Shown: one piece after another, positions 45,907-55,667 of the stretch
Layout: each line of letters opens with the position of its first letter
Position numbering within the stretch: the stretch's first letter is position 1
Source: JAPLJM01 sp963708515
Lineage (GTDB): Bacteria; Desulfobacterota; Syntrophia; Syntrophales; Fen-1087
Direction: 5' to 3'
Assembly: GCA_963708515.1 (NCBI GenBank)
Contig: CAVPSX010000021.1
Coordinates: 1-64,000 of the forward strand
Length of the DNA: 64,000 nt
Made by a program: the position numbers and the translations under genes
Notes under the pieces: model-generated
Database searches by the model: none
The model's input: the letters and a program-made list of their open reading frames with translations, nothing else
Told to the model about the DNA's origin: nothing

Positions 45907-47284
45907 TTATTTAATCCAGATACCCTTTTTGTTTTTGTTTACAATCATATGATATTGGATTGGTGCAAGAATATAACCATTAAAACTTGCGGCTATCGCT
46001 CCAATAAATATCGAGTAAACTCCCATATCAAGGAATTTTATAAAAAATAGGACAATCCCAATATATAAAAAAGGACTTATTACGCTTGAAATGAACTGAA
46101 TCCGCAGGGCACTTATCCCATTTAAAAATTGAACGTATTTACCTCCATATATCATGATGTTATAATATACAAATCCCCATAAGGAGAGTGCAAAAGGGAT
46201 GATCACTTTACCTTCGCCCAGCCATATACGATAAAAGGGAGCCGATAAAATAAGCATAATCATTGTTCCAATTAACATGAGAATACCTAGCTGATTATAC
46301 CTTTTTATACCATTTTTTATCCATTGAATGTCATTTTTCTGATATGCTTCTGTTGAAGCGGACCAGAATGGTGTAAGAAAAATGCTAAAGACCATATACG
46401 GAATTCCAAAATATTTGTAAACTACATTATATGCTGTAACATCCGCCGTTCCAAAATTCCTTGCAATGATTATGTTAGCTGTTTGATATTGAATAATCCC
46501 GGCAATATGAATAATAAAAAAAATTAATCCGAGATTGAAAAGATCCCTGACATATTTAAACTTTATCCGTGAAACAGCCGGTTTGTATCTCCTGTATTTG
46601 CTTTTAAAGAGTATTAAATTAGCGGCTACTAATACAATAAGCGGTGAAGCACAGAGGGCTAATCCTAAATAAACCAACGAACCTTCGGTGGTTTTTATCA
46701 GGATAATAATAAACAATAAAGACAGTATATTACCGCCCAGATCAATGAAAGATGACTTTGCGGGTTGCTGATCAGCTAATAATATTGTTGTGATAATCCT
46801 GAATACAAATGAAATACAAAAGTATGTGAAAACGATTATTGCCAGAGTAGTGACATCAGTACTCATGCTCTCAGGTACTTTAAGTATGTTTGACCAATCC
46901 AGAAAATTATTTAATATTAAAAATATCAGCCAGACACTAATAAAAATAATTCCTAGTATGGCATACGTAGTACTCACATAGATCCCCGCAAGATCATCGT
47001 CTCCTTTTGCTTTAGCTTCGGCAAATTTGTTTCGTAAGCCTTGTGTCAGACCAACATCAAAAAAAACAAACCATCCCACTATTGAACTCATGGTAAGCCA
47101 TACACCATATGTTGATGAATCGATATAACCCAGTGTCAGGGGCAAGGAAACAAAACTGATTGCAATACTTATCCCTTTAATAAGCAGAGAACTTATAATA
47201 TTCTTTTTAGCCCTTACACTGCGTTCATGACCTTTAGTAAAAAGATTGCTAAATATTGAACAATTTTGAATTGGGAAAACTCAT
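45907..47284 (-). CDS. wzx: Lipid-linked oligosaccharide flippase (Wzx), frameshifted
   Basis: 458 residues with 12-14 helices after correcting one base near 47,251-47,260. Start: ATG 47,284, giving MSFPNSKLF, then IFSNLFTKGHERSVRAKKNI and ISSLLIKGISIAISFVSLPL, the family's typical cationic N-terminus. YIDSSTYGVWLTMSSIVGWF and FDVGLTQGLRNKFAEAKAKG are strongly conserved in Bacteroidota Wzx proteins of the MOP exporter superfamily. Moves undecaprenyl-linked repeat units to the periplasm for Wzy. First gene of the long minus-strand assembly operon (down to 28,814), transcribed divergently from the beta-helix gene 180 bp away. Confidence 0.93.
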
Positions 47285-47464
47285 TGCTATTTGGTTTTAA
47301 TGGGTCTGACCTACCTGTGGTCATTATAGGTAAACAGACTTTAACTTTAAAAATTCCCGCAAAATATTCCGAAAAAATACTAAATGTAACAAAAACGATT
47401 ATTAATCGTAAAAAAATCCGTGCTAATCAAATAAATATGTTTATCCGTAAATATTCTTCAATAA

Positions 47465-50255
47465 ATGAGAATCTTTCTTACGCTAACATTTCTTGGCTTT
47501 TACTCAGTTGTTAATGCAATTGATTATTATATTAGTTCCTCTGGCGATGATCTAAATAATTCCGGTATTTCCGTCAACATTTCCCTGGCAAACGATTGAA
47601 AAAGTAAATTCTGTATTTTCTACCTTAAACCGGGTGACAGGATATTATTTAAACGTGGAGATACATTTTACGGTACTATAAAAGTCATGAAATCAGGTAC
47701 CGCGGGTGCGCATATCATAATTGGATCATATGGAACCGGTGAAAAACCAATAATCACCGGATTTAAGAATATTACAGATTGGATCTGATGAAGGGAATGG
47801 CATCTATTCGGCGCCTTTATCCTCTGAAAAACTGACAAATATGGTAATTGTAAACGGGAAGCAGGTGGCTATGGGAAGATATCCGGATGCCGGATCAAAT
47901 CTCTCATTCGAATCATTTAAAACAAGCCCGGTTAGTATTACTGATTCCGGTCTTGGAGATATTATAAAATGGACAGGTGCTGAAGCAGTAATAAATGTTA
48001 ATGACTGGAGCCTTGACAGGTGTCTTATTACGGGACATTCCGGAGATGAACTGGCCTATACAAATTTGGGTTCCGGTCAGCCTCCAACCGGTGCAGGCAG
48101 ATACTTCTTCATTCAAAATGATAAAAGATGCCTTTCCACCAACAACGAATGGTATCATTCCTTATCAGAAAGTAAATTCTATATCTATGGAAATCCTTCA
48201 GGCAAGTCAGTTAAAGTATCATGTCTCGATTATCTTATTTCCAATAATGGGTTTGATTATATAACTATAGATGGATTAAATCTCTCAGGTGCAATATTAT
48301 TTGCCATAAACATGCCGAACGGAAGCTCGAATTGCAATGTACAGAACTGTTCAATATCATACATCGGTGAGAGCGGGATAAGAAGTGATAATGCCAGCTA
48401 TAACACTTACGAAAATAACTATCTGAATGACATTAACAGAGGAGCAATTTATTGTAACAATTCAAGTTACTTTAAGATAACGAATAATTCAATTAATAAT
48501 ATTGGTATTATCCCGGGAGGGTCATTCAGAGCTACTCAAAATGACGGAATGTATTTGTATGCATTTAATAATTCAGTTGTTCAGTACAATAGCATTACGA
48601 ACACCGGTTATAATGGAATTTTTATTACAGGAAGCAATACGGAAATTAAAAATAACTTTATAAATCTTTCATGTATGTTACTAAATGATGGTGGTGGTAT
48701 CTATACAAGCGGAGGCAGTTATGTCGGCAGAGTCTTTAGTAATAATATTATTCTTAATTCAGGTGTCGGTAACATGAATGCCGATCTTGCTGAAGGTATT
48801 TATCTGGATGAATATTCAGCAAATGTTACTGTTAAGAATAATACAATAGCCAATTGTAAATTTGCCGGAATTAAGAATCATAAAGGGTATAGTAATACTA
48901 TAACATACAACACTGCTTTTAATAACGGGTCCGGGATATTTCTTCAGAACTCATCAACAACAGCCAATACTATCAAAAACCTTAGTATTTCAAATAATCT
49001 CTTTATTGCTAAAGGCGGGTCCCAGGTTGCCCTAAGATTCTACAGCAGAGCCGATGATATTCCTGGATTTGGTATCGCGGATTACAATTATTATGCAAGG
49101 CCGGTTGATGATGATGATATTATTTATACTTATTCCCCTTCGACCGGAACGAAATACAGATATCTTACTGATTGGCAGGCATTCACTAAACAGGATGTTA
49201 ATTCGCGTAAATCACCGGTGCTTATATCCGATACCTCGAAAATTGATTTTTATTATAACGCCACTAAAACCGATAAAGTAATTGCTTTAGCAACTCCCAT
49301 GATTGATATTACTGGCATTAAACACTCCGGCAGTGTAACACTTCAACCATATACTTCAATAGTATTATTTCCAGATACTGATCCATCAATCCCAATAGTA
49401 CCGGTCCTGTTAAGTTCCCTTGTAGAAAATGCGACTCCGGCGTTGTTGGTGATGACCTACAGTATTGACCTGGCAAATACAAAACTATCTCCTGCAGCCT
49501 TCACCGTAAGAGTAAATGGCACAGTTAAAAATATTACCTCAGCTTCTGTCTCAGGGAATAAAGTCAATCTGGTATTAGCAGAGAGGATTATTTATGGCGA
49601 TATAATTACTGTTTCATACCTTAAACCCGCAATTGATCCTCTTCAGTCCCCTGCCGGAGTACAGATTGATTCGTTCAATGCGCAACCAGTCAGAAATAAC
49701 TGTTCCGCTCCTGTAAACCAGGTCCCGGTTGTTTCAATAAATTCACCAGCTAAAGGCAATACATTTGTGGCTCCTGCTACTTTAATAATTGAAGTTAACG
49801 TAACCGATCCTGATGGTACAATCACTAAAGTAGAACTGTATAATGGAGCTGAAAAGATCAGTGAAATGACGAAAGGTCCTTTTTCGTTTACTCTGAAGGA
49901 TTTACCGGAGGGTACTTATAATCTGACTGCAATTGCAACTGACAATATGAAATCTTCGTCCACCTCTGCTGCTCTTGAATTTCAGATTACTAAATATAAT
50001 GAGAACAGTGAGTATTTTAACCTGTATCCTAATCCGAATAATGGCACGTTTTCAATTGATTTCTCGACAGGAATCAAAGCTGATATATATACTTTAACAG
50101 TTATAAATATTGCCGGTAAAACGGTCCACAGAGAAAACATATCGGGAGAATCAGGTAACACAAATTTCAATTTATCTCATCTGGAAGCAGGCACCTATAT
50201 TATTATGATCAGGAGCAATTTGATAGTTGCAACTGCAAAATTTATTAAATCTTAA
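47465..50255 (+). CDS. Secreted beta-helix protein with SWM-like, Ig-like and T9SS domains, frameshifted at the 5-prime end
   Basis: About 929 residues. The signal peptide MRIFLTLTFLGFYSVVNA begins at ATG 47,465. Corrections near 47,583, 47,623 and 47,782 (two insertions, one loss) restore IDYYISSSGDD, NSVFSTLKPGDRILFKRGDT, FYGTIKVMKSGTAG and IYSAPLSSEKLTNMVIVNGK, all matching the 55,668-60,152 protein. Then a parallel beta-helix (NCSISYIGESGI, NNFINLSCMLLNDGGGIYTS, YANVTVKNNTIANCKF-like coils), one SWM-type repeat (SPAAFTVRVNGTVKNITSAS), an Ig-like domain (VVSINSPAKGNTFVAPATLI) and a T9SS type A end beginning NLYPNPNNGTFSIDF. Exported surface protein, possibly acting on polysaccharide; enzymatic residues not identified. 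Confidence 0.87.
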
Positions 50256-50267
50256 GCCTGATTCATA

Positions 50268-51503
50268 TCATCTGACTATTGCAATTTTTTTTATATATCG
50301 CTTAAGATCATCAGATTCAAGTGCAATATTGTAAATGCCTGACGAAAAATAACCCGGCAAATTTATAATATTTGGTCCCCTGACAATATGATACTGTTGT
50401 AATATTTTACCCTGAAGATCATATATCTTCAAAATATCGTATGTGAGATTATCGTCATTTATTGATACATACAGAACATCTGATGCAGGATTTGGATAAA
50501 CAGATATTTTAGTATCTGGTCCGGGTGATATATGTATACGCGCTCCTACCTGCCAGATTAAATCCTGATTCATTAATTCAGGGTCTGTCTTTCCCCATAC
50601 TGCACTTGCAGCCAGTCCGCTTTGAAATTCTGCTCCAAGATTCTTTCCGTAATCTAATCTGGCTTGAGGTACAAAAGCTGTAAGATCCTTGAACTCAGGA
50701 TTGATAACAACCGAATGCAGATCATAACCCAACGCCTGCCACTCAGAAAAAGATAATTTTTTACCATTTATCTCAAATACCGGATCTCCTGATTCACACC
50801 AAAAAAGATTATAATCACTTTCAAACCCGGACAGGCAGGCAGTTTCATAAATTTTAATATTCAGTGTTCTGAATTTCGTATAAAAAATATTATTAAAAAT
50901 TTTGGTCCCGGTGGATACTGCACTCAATCCGCCATCAAAATTTGTATGAATATCTATCAACCCTCTATATGTCTGTTCCTGATTGTACTCACAGTAAAGA
51001 GTGTTATTGAATATTTTAATACCATTCATACCTTTGACAACAATCCCCACTTTGGGATTGTTAATAATATTATAAGCGATTACACCTGAGATGTCAGTCA
51101 TGCCGTCAGATTTACGCTGAATGCCGTTCGGAGTTCTGTACAAATAATTATATTTAATAACAACATTCAGATTAAAGCCTGTAAATACTGCATGAGTGGT
51201 ACTGTTTTCATCCTGCCCATTCCAGGTAAATCTGTTTCCTGTAATTATTTCCCCGTCAAGATTGTTATTTGTATAGGCTGGAGTTTCATCACCGGCCTGT
51301 AAGATATAACCGGATGAATTTACATACGTTAAAGAATTATTACGATATGTAAAAATTGTAGCCTGACTTCGTGGTATAACAATTCCAAAAGAAGAACCGG
51401 TCGTTGTATCAATAACTTCTGTCCCCTCAATAGTGAGTACAATCTGCCCAAATAAATTTGCCGGTCCAATTAAAATGAAATAAAATAAAATTAACTTCCC
51501 CAT
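50268..51503 (-). CDS. Secreted beta-helix protein with T9SS sorting signal
   Basis: 411 residues. Signal peptide MGKLILFYFILIGPANLFGQ, then a short parallel beta-helix (YVNSSGYILQAGDE, NNNLDGEIITGNRFTWNGQD, NGIQRKSDGMTDISGVIAYN, GIKIFNNTLYC, GTKIFNNIFYT) that lines up with the 19,124-20,689 protein over its whole length, including FESDYN, WQALGYD and ARLDYGKNLG. Here the Ig domain is missing, so the helix leads directly into the T9SS domain KISVYPNPASDVLYVSIN ... GIYNIALESDDLKRYIKKIA. Converges with the previous gene 12 bp away. Ready for surface delivery; function unknown. Confidence 0.88.
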   Translation of the reverse strand: MGKLILFYFILIGPANLFGQIVLTIEGTEVIDTTTGSSFGIVIPRSQATIFTYRNNSLTYVNSSGYILQAGDETPAYTNNNLDGEIITGNRFTWNGQDENSTTHAVFTGFNLNVVIKYNYLYRTPNGIQRKSDGMTDISGVIAYNIINNPKVGIVVKGMNGIKIFNNTLYCEYNQEQTYRGLIDIHTNFDGGLSAVSTGTKIFNNIFYTKFRTLNIKIYETACLSGFESDYNLFWCESGDPVFEINGKKLSFSEWQALGYDLHSVVINPEFKDLTAFVPQARLDYGKNLGAEFQSGLAASAVWGKTDPELMNQDLIWQVGARIHISPGPDTKISVYPNPASDVLYVSINDDNLTYDILKIYDLQGKILQQYHIVRGPNIINLPGYFSSGIYNIALESDDLKRYIKKIAIVR

Positions 51504-51680
51504 AAATATTTCATTAAAAATGCCAGATGAATCTTATTTATCTGGCTGACAACCTGATATTTACTCTAATTGAGAACCATACAGGCAATTAACAAAATTC
51601 TGAATAAAGATACAATTCATTCAGGTTTAATGCAATAGCATATAAAAATTTATGTACATTTTTAAATTCTTAACAGCTAA

Positions 51681-52715
51681 TCATTCATTCAGGAAATAGT
51701 TACCATAAAAATTCTTTCTTGATTCGATATCGATGAATAATTTGTTATCTACTGCTTTAATAAGTTGTTTTATTGAATCTTCAGCAGAATACTTTGCCTC
51801 GAAACCCAGTATTTTACTGATTTTATCGAATGAAACCCTGTAGTTTCTCGGATCGGAACCTCCCTTTCTGTATTCGATCCTGCAATTTTTAATATGCTTA
51901 CTGATAAGATCCAGGATCATCTTCTTAGTATAATTATTTGTATCACTACCGACATTAAAAACCTGTCCGGTAACCTTATCAGCAGGCGCTTCAATAACCC
52001 TTATTATAGCATCTGAAATATCTGACACATTGCAGTATGGACGCCATGTGTTTTCGTCATATACAACCAGTTCCTTTCCAAGAGCCAGGTCCCTTGTAAA
52101 TTCGGAAATAGTCAGGTCAAAACGCATCCTTTTCGACATTCCGAATGCGGTAGAAAGTCTCATTATGACCGGAGAAAAATCGAGCCCATCAATAGCTCCA
52201 AGCACATATTTCTCGAATTCAACCTTGGATTCCGCATAAAGCGACTGTGGATTTAATTCCGAATCTTCAGTTGCCAGGGAATCATCATGCCGAAGGCCAT
52301 AATTGCTGCACGTTGAAGTAAATACAAATTTTTTGATTTTTTTACCAATCATCTGTTGAACCAGTTTTTTTGGATTGGTGATATTAGTATTCCTGGCAAG
52401 TTCGGGATACTTCTTACAGATTGGATCACCTACCAGTGCAGCCAGGAGAACAACATCAGTTATGTTATCTAAAGCATTGGATAATAAAATATCATTACCA
52501 AAATCCCCATACATAAATGAGAAATTATCTTCTTCAAGAAGTTCATACAGAGTACTGCCGTTGTCATAGATCAGTTTATCCAGAACACGAACTTTGAATC
52601 CCTCTGACAGAAGCTTTCTGACAAGTACAGAACCAACATAACCGGCTCCGCCTATAACAAGAATATGACTATCCTTTAAAATATTATTTCCTTCCGTTTT
52701 AAATTCTTTTGCCAT
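51681..52715 (-). CDS. NAD-dependent epimerase/dehydratase (extended SDR)
   Basis: 344 residues. Rossmann motif ILVIGGAGYVGSVLVRKLL at 18-36, DVVLLAALVGDPICKKYPEL, FVFTSTCSNYG (Ser/Thr of the catalytic triad), SLYAESKVEFEKYVLG with Y-x3-K, and RLSTAFGMSKRMRFDLTISE. The C-terminus holds WRPYCNVSDISDAIIRVIEA, as in nucleotide-sugar epimerases/dehydratases that act on hexoses. No frameshift. Together with the CBS-nucleotidyltransferase and the aminotransferase, on the same strand with gaps of 85 and 43 bp, it forms a three-gene module that would activate, modify and aminate one sugar. Substrate unknown. Confidence 0.92.
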   Translation of the reverse strand: MAKEFKTEGNNILKDSHILVIGGAGYVGSVLVRKLLSEGFKVRVLDKLIYDNGSTLYELLEEDNFSFMYGDFGNDILLSNALDNITDVVLLAALVGDPICKKYPELARNTNITNPKKLVQQMIGKKIKKFVFTSTCSNYGLRHDDSLATEDSELNPQSLYAESKVEFEKYVLGAIDGLDFSPVIMRLSTAFGMSKRMRFDLTISEFTRDLALGKELVVYDENTWRPYCNVSDISDAIIRVIEAPADKVTGQVFNVGSDTNNYTKKMILDLISKHIKNCRIEYRKGGSDPRNYRVSFDKISKILGFEAKYSAEDSIKQLIKAVDNKLFIDIESRKNFYGNYFLNE

Positions 52716-52800
52716 TTAAATGAGTTTTTAGTTTAAATTTTATTCTATTACCTAATGGTTCAACATCGATTGATCCGGATATGCCTGATAAGCTTGATTT

Positions 52801-53871
52801 TTACTTTCTGTTTAAATTGACAAATGGAAGATTCTCCAGTAATCCATAATCAAGCCATGATTTTTCGCTTATCGGGAATATCCCCACTCTTTCTTTTTTG
52901 TTCTTCAGTTTCAGGATCAGATCCGTAATATGGAAGAACTTTCCTTTTGGAATTAATTGCAATACATCAGGTTCAAGTACATATACTCCGGAATTTATCT
53001 TAAATGTAATTTCAGGCTTCTCCGACAATGATGTCAGTTGTCCTCCTGCACCCGATTCGATAGTTCCGTAAGGAATTTTATAATGCTTTAATGCTGCAAC
53101 TATAGTTATCTTATTTTTGTTTTCAGTATGATATTTAAATACGTCTGTAAGATCCTGCTTGATTATAATATCGCAGTTTGAAACAAAAAATGTGGAAGAG
53201 ATTTTTTCCGACAGCAGATATAGACTACCTGCAGTCCCTAAAGGTTTTTCCTCCTGAAAGAAATGAAAGTGATAATCCGGATTATTCAGACTCTGAAGGT
53301 AGTGTTTTATCATTTCCGCTTTATAATTAAGCGATATATAGAATTCGCGGCAACCTGACTTTACGAACTGGTCCATTATATCTTCTATAATGGTTTTATC
53401 AACAACCGGTATAAGTGGTTTCGGGAGCACATTCGTAAGCGGTTTAAGCCTGGTCCCCTCGCCTCCTGCCATTATAACCACAGGCACATCTATTTTTTCA
53501 CGGATTTTTACCTCTCCGCTTATTATATCTTCCCAGAAGATTACGTCAACGAGTATGTTCTGATGATCGACAACCGGCATACATTCAATTCTCTCCTCAA
53601 TCATCTTTAGTCTTGTATGTCCTTCATCATCCTCAGGCCGGGCTACCATAATACCATCTCTCAGGACATCCTTCACCATTGTTTCAAGAGGTATATCCTT
53701 AATTATAGCCCTCTGAATATCACCGATGCTTAATAATCCTGCAAACTTGTCTGCATTTAATATGATCAATAGCTTTTTTTCAAGATTGTCCATTTTTTTC
53801 AATGCGAACAAGATTGTCTCCTCCCCCTTTAAAGTGATTTTCTCTATCTTCTTCAGTTTGTTCGGGTCCAT
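52801..53871 (-). CDS. Sugar-phosphate nucleotidyltransferase with N-terminal CBS pair
   Basis: 356 residues. Residues 1-120 are two CBS modules (LIILNADKFAGLLSIGDIQR, MPVVDHQNILVDVIFWEDII), which often sense adenosyl ligands. The catalytic domain follows: PVVIMAGGEGTRLKPLTNVL (signature GGxGTRL), PKPLIPVVDKTIIEDIMDQF, FFQEEKPLGTAGSLYLL, FFVSNCDIIIKQDL with the metal-binding Asp, and FKINSGVYVLEPDVLQLIP. The CBS-NTase fusion resembles PtmE-type guanylyltransferases of the GDP-sugar branch in legionaminic acid synthesis, but no NeuB or NeuA homologue is in the window, so only a generic NDP-sugar synthase is called. 43 bp from the aminotransferase. Confidence 0.92.
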   Translation of the reverse strand: MDPNKLKKIEKITLKGEETILFALKKMDNLEKKLLIILNADKFAGLLSIGDIQRAIIKDIPLETMVKDVLRDGIMVARPEDDEGHTRLKMIEERIECMPVVDHQNILVDVIFWEDIISGEVKIREKIDVPVVIMAGGEGTRLKPLTNVLPKPLIPVVDKTIIEDIMDQFVKSGCREFYISLNYKAEMIKHYLQSLNNPDYHFHFFQEEKPLGTAGSLYLLSEKISSTFFVSNCDIIIKQDLTDVFKYHTENKNKITIVAALKHYKIPYGTIESGAGGQLTSLSEKPEITFKINSGVYVLEPDVLQLIPKGKFFHITDLILKLKNKKERVGIFPISEKSWLDYGLLENLPFVNLNRK

Positions 53872-53914
53872 GTTGAAATATCTTTTAATTCCACAGGTTT
53901 TACGTATTGTTTTG

Positions 53915-55051
53915 TCAAATGTTCATCAAAGCTTTCTCCAAAGTCAGTCTGATATAATCTATACTTTCATAAGTCAGCTTAGAGAACATTGGAAGTGTGA
54001 TCAGATTATCAGCAACATATTCTGTAAGTGGAAGAGCGGTCCTGAATTCCGAATAAATTGAAAAACGGTGAACTGCAGGATAATGAATACTTGTCTGAAT
54101 ACCATGTTCAGATAAATAATCTCTGACTTGTTTACGTTTCTCAACAGTCGAATCTTTCAGTACAACAGGAAAAATATAATTTGACGAAAAGAATTTATAT
54201 TCTCTGAATGGAATTATAAGATCATTCAACGGGGTTAGCTGTTTTATATAATAATCCCGGACTTCAGCTCTTCTTTTCAGATCATCTTCCAGCTTGTCAA
54301 GCTGCACTATACCAATTGATGCCCTTATGTCATCCATCCTGTAATTATATCCGAGTTCAATCACATCGTACTCGGTAGTATGCCCCCTTGCCCTGTCATA
54401 GGATAATGATGTCATCCCATGAGATCTGATAATCTTTGCCTTGTTAAATAATTCGGTATTATCAGTTACAAGCATGCCGCCTTCTCCGGTACTTATATTC
54501 TTATTTGAAAAGAAACTGAAACATCCGAATTCACCAAAGGTACCCAGCTTTTTACCATTGTATTCTGAAAGTGGACCATGGCAGGCATCTTCAATTATTT
54601 TCAGATTGTATTTCCTTGCTATCGCTTCTATCTTTGTCATATCACAGCTAAACCCTCCGTAATGCATAAGCATGATGGCTTTTGTCCTGCCGGAGATTTT
54701 TTTCTCGATATCAACCGGATCGATTGTTAAATCTTCCAGGCTTTTGATATCGACAAATACAGGAATGGCATTCAGGTACCTGATTGCGTTAGCAGTCGCA
54801 ACAAAAGTCAGCGAAGGACAGATCACCTCATCACCCGGTTCAATTCCCGACAGCAGAAGAGCAAGATGCAGCGATACCGTGCAGTTCGACAGAGCAAGAG
54901 CATGACCTGCATTGAGCATTTCTGCAAATTTACGTTCAAACTCTGCTGTTCTGGGTCCTGTTGATATCCATTTTGAACGAAGGGTATTGACAACAGCCTC
55001 TTCTTCTTCTTTTCCAAAATTCAGATCAAATAATGGTACTTTAAAGTCCAT
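53915..55051 (-). CDS. DegT/DnrJ/EryC1 family sugar aminotransferase
   Basis: 378 residues, normal length. PLFDLNFGKEEEEAVVNTLR and SKWISTGPRTAEFERKFAEM at the start; PLP pocket residues in ALSNCTVSLHLALLLSG, GDEVICPSLTFVATANAIRY and IEDACHGPLSEYNGKKLG (Asp that contacts the pyridine N); catalytic Lys in FSFFSNKNISTGEGGMLVT; YNYRMDDIRASIGIVQLDKL. The enzyme puts an amino group on a keto-sugar nucleotide using glutamate. First gene of the amination module. A TATATTTG box, leader core 4 and a CAGGAAAT/ATTTCCTG hairpin (55,101-55,127) lie upstream. Confidence 0.95.
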   Translation of the reverse strand: MDFKVPLFDLNFGKEEEEAVVNTLRSKWISTGPRTAEFERKFAEMLNAGHALALSNCTVSLHLALLLSGIEPGDEVICPSLTFVATANAIRYLNAIPVFVDIKSLEDLTIDPVDIEKKISGRTKAIMLMHYGGFSCDMTKIEAIARKYNLKIIEDACHGPLSEYNGKKLGTFGEFGCFSFFSNKNISTGEGGMLVTDNTELFNKAKIIRSHGMTSLSYDRARGHTTEYDVIELGYNYRMDDIRASIGIVQLDKLEDDLKRRAEVRDYYIKQLTPLNDLIIPFREYKFFSSNYIFPVVLKDSTVEKRKQVRDYLSEHGIQTSIHYPAVHRFSIYSEFRTALPLTEYVADNLITLPMFSKLTYESIDYIRLTLEKALMNI

Positions 55052-55100
55052 GATTACTTTTAATAATTAAATTATTAATCGTTGAATAAGCAATATAAAA

Positions 55101-55127
55101 CAGGAAATAGTGGTCTGCCATTTCCTG
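55101..55127 (-). promoter_or_regulatory. Stem-loop in the aminotransferase leader
   Basis: Perfect 8-bp arms CAGGAAAT and ATTTCCTG around an 11-nt loop, 50 bp before the start codon. No U-run, so not an obvious terminator. Confidence 0.4.
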
Positions 55128-55183
55128 ATTTTAAGACCGTATTTTAGTAAAGTGAGAAAGTACAAACCTTTCCGTTCAGAGAT

Positions 55184-55200
55184 ACTTCCGTCCCGTCAGT
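55184..55200 (-). promoter_or_regulatory. Conserved leader core, copy 4 (ACTGACGGGACGGAAGT)
   Basis: Identical to copy 1 over 17 bp. 113 bp downstream of a TATATTTG box and about 130 bp before the aminotransferase ATG. Confidence 0.5.
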
Positions 55201-55312
55201 TACAACAGGATTCTATAAGTAATGGCTGTAAAATAACCGGCAGGATATAACAAATTATAACCGGTCAAATTGTTTTAAACCATAGAATGAAGCAGACTGA
55301 CTAAATAAAGTC

Positions 55313-55320
55313 CAAATATA
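55313..55320 (-). promoter_or_regulatory. Candidate -7 box TATATTTG of the amination module
   Basis: Perfect TAnnTTTG on the minus strand, giving a leader of about 260 nt that includes core 4 and the stem-loop. Confidence 0.45.
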
Positions 55321-55469
55321 TTAATAAATTTTTTAACTAAAACGTATTGTTTGGTACCGAATCCTGAAAGTTAATAAATGATTATAAATCTTAACTGATT
55401 TAAGATGACCCAATATGCAGTCAAAATAGAGATCTTTTAAGTGCATAACCGCCAACCTAAGGAGTTTTG

Positions 55470-55570
55470 CGGACAAAAGTTTCCCCTCCTTTTTTTAAGG
55501 AGGGGTGGCCAGACAACAAAATCATCTGACGTGCAGAAACATAAATGGTCTGGCCGGGGTGGTTGATCTT
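55470..55570. repeat. Dispersed repeat with CCCCTCC...GGAGGGG hairpin
   Basis: TTTCCCCTCC, a T run and GGAGGGGTGGCCAGAC, then GTCTGGCCGGGGTGGTTG about 45 bp later: two nested inverted repeats. Related to 5220-5459. Confidence 0.6.
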
Positions 55571-55667
55571 GAAGCATTAGGATTCACTCTTCTCAGGCTT
55601 GTGAACAGGTATTGTGGAGCAATCTCTGCCGATACTATTTAAAAGATATCACCAGGAACCAACAGGA

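Larger units (their letters stand above)
55052..55667. other. Intergenic region with promoter-leader module and dispersed repeat
   Basis: No gene. Contains an 8-bp-stem hairpin (55,101-55,127), leader core 4 (55,184-55,200), a TATATTTG box (55,313-55,320) and the repeat at 55,470-55,570. Confidence 0.6.

Noticed and set aside
51681..55051. Legionaminic/pseudaminic acid pathway
   Set aside because: Apart from the PtmE-like architecture, no NeuB-, NeuA- or PseI-like genes occur in the window; both 2-epimerases fit ManNAc and FucNAc routes better.
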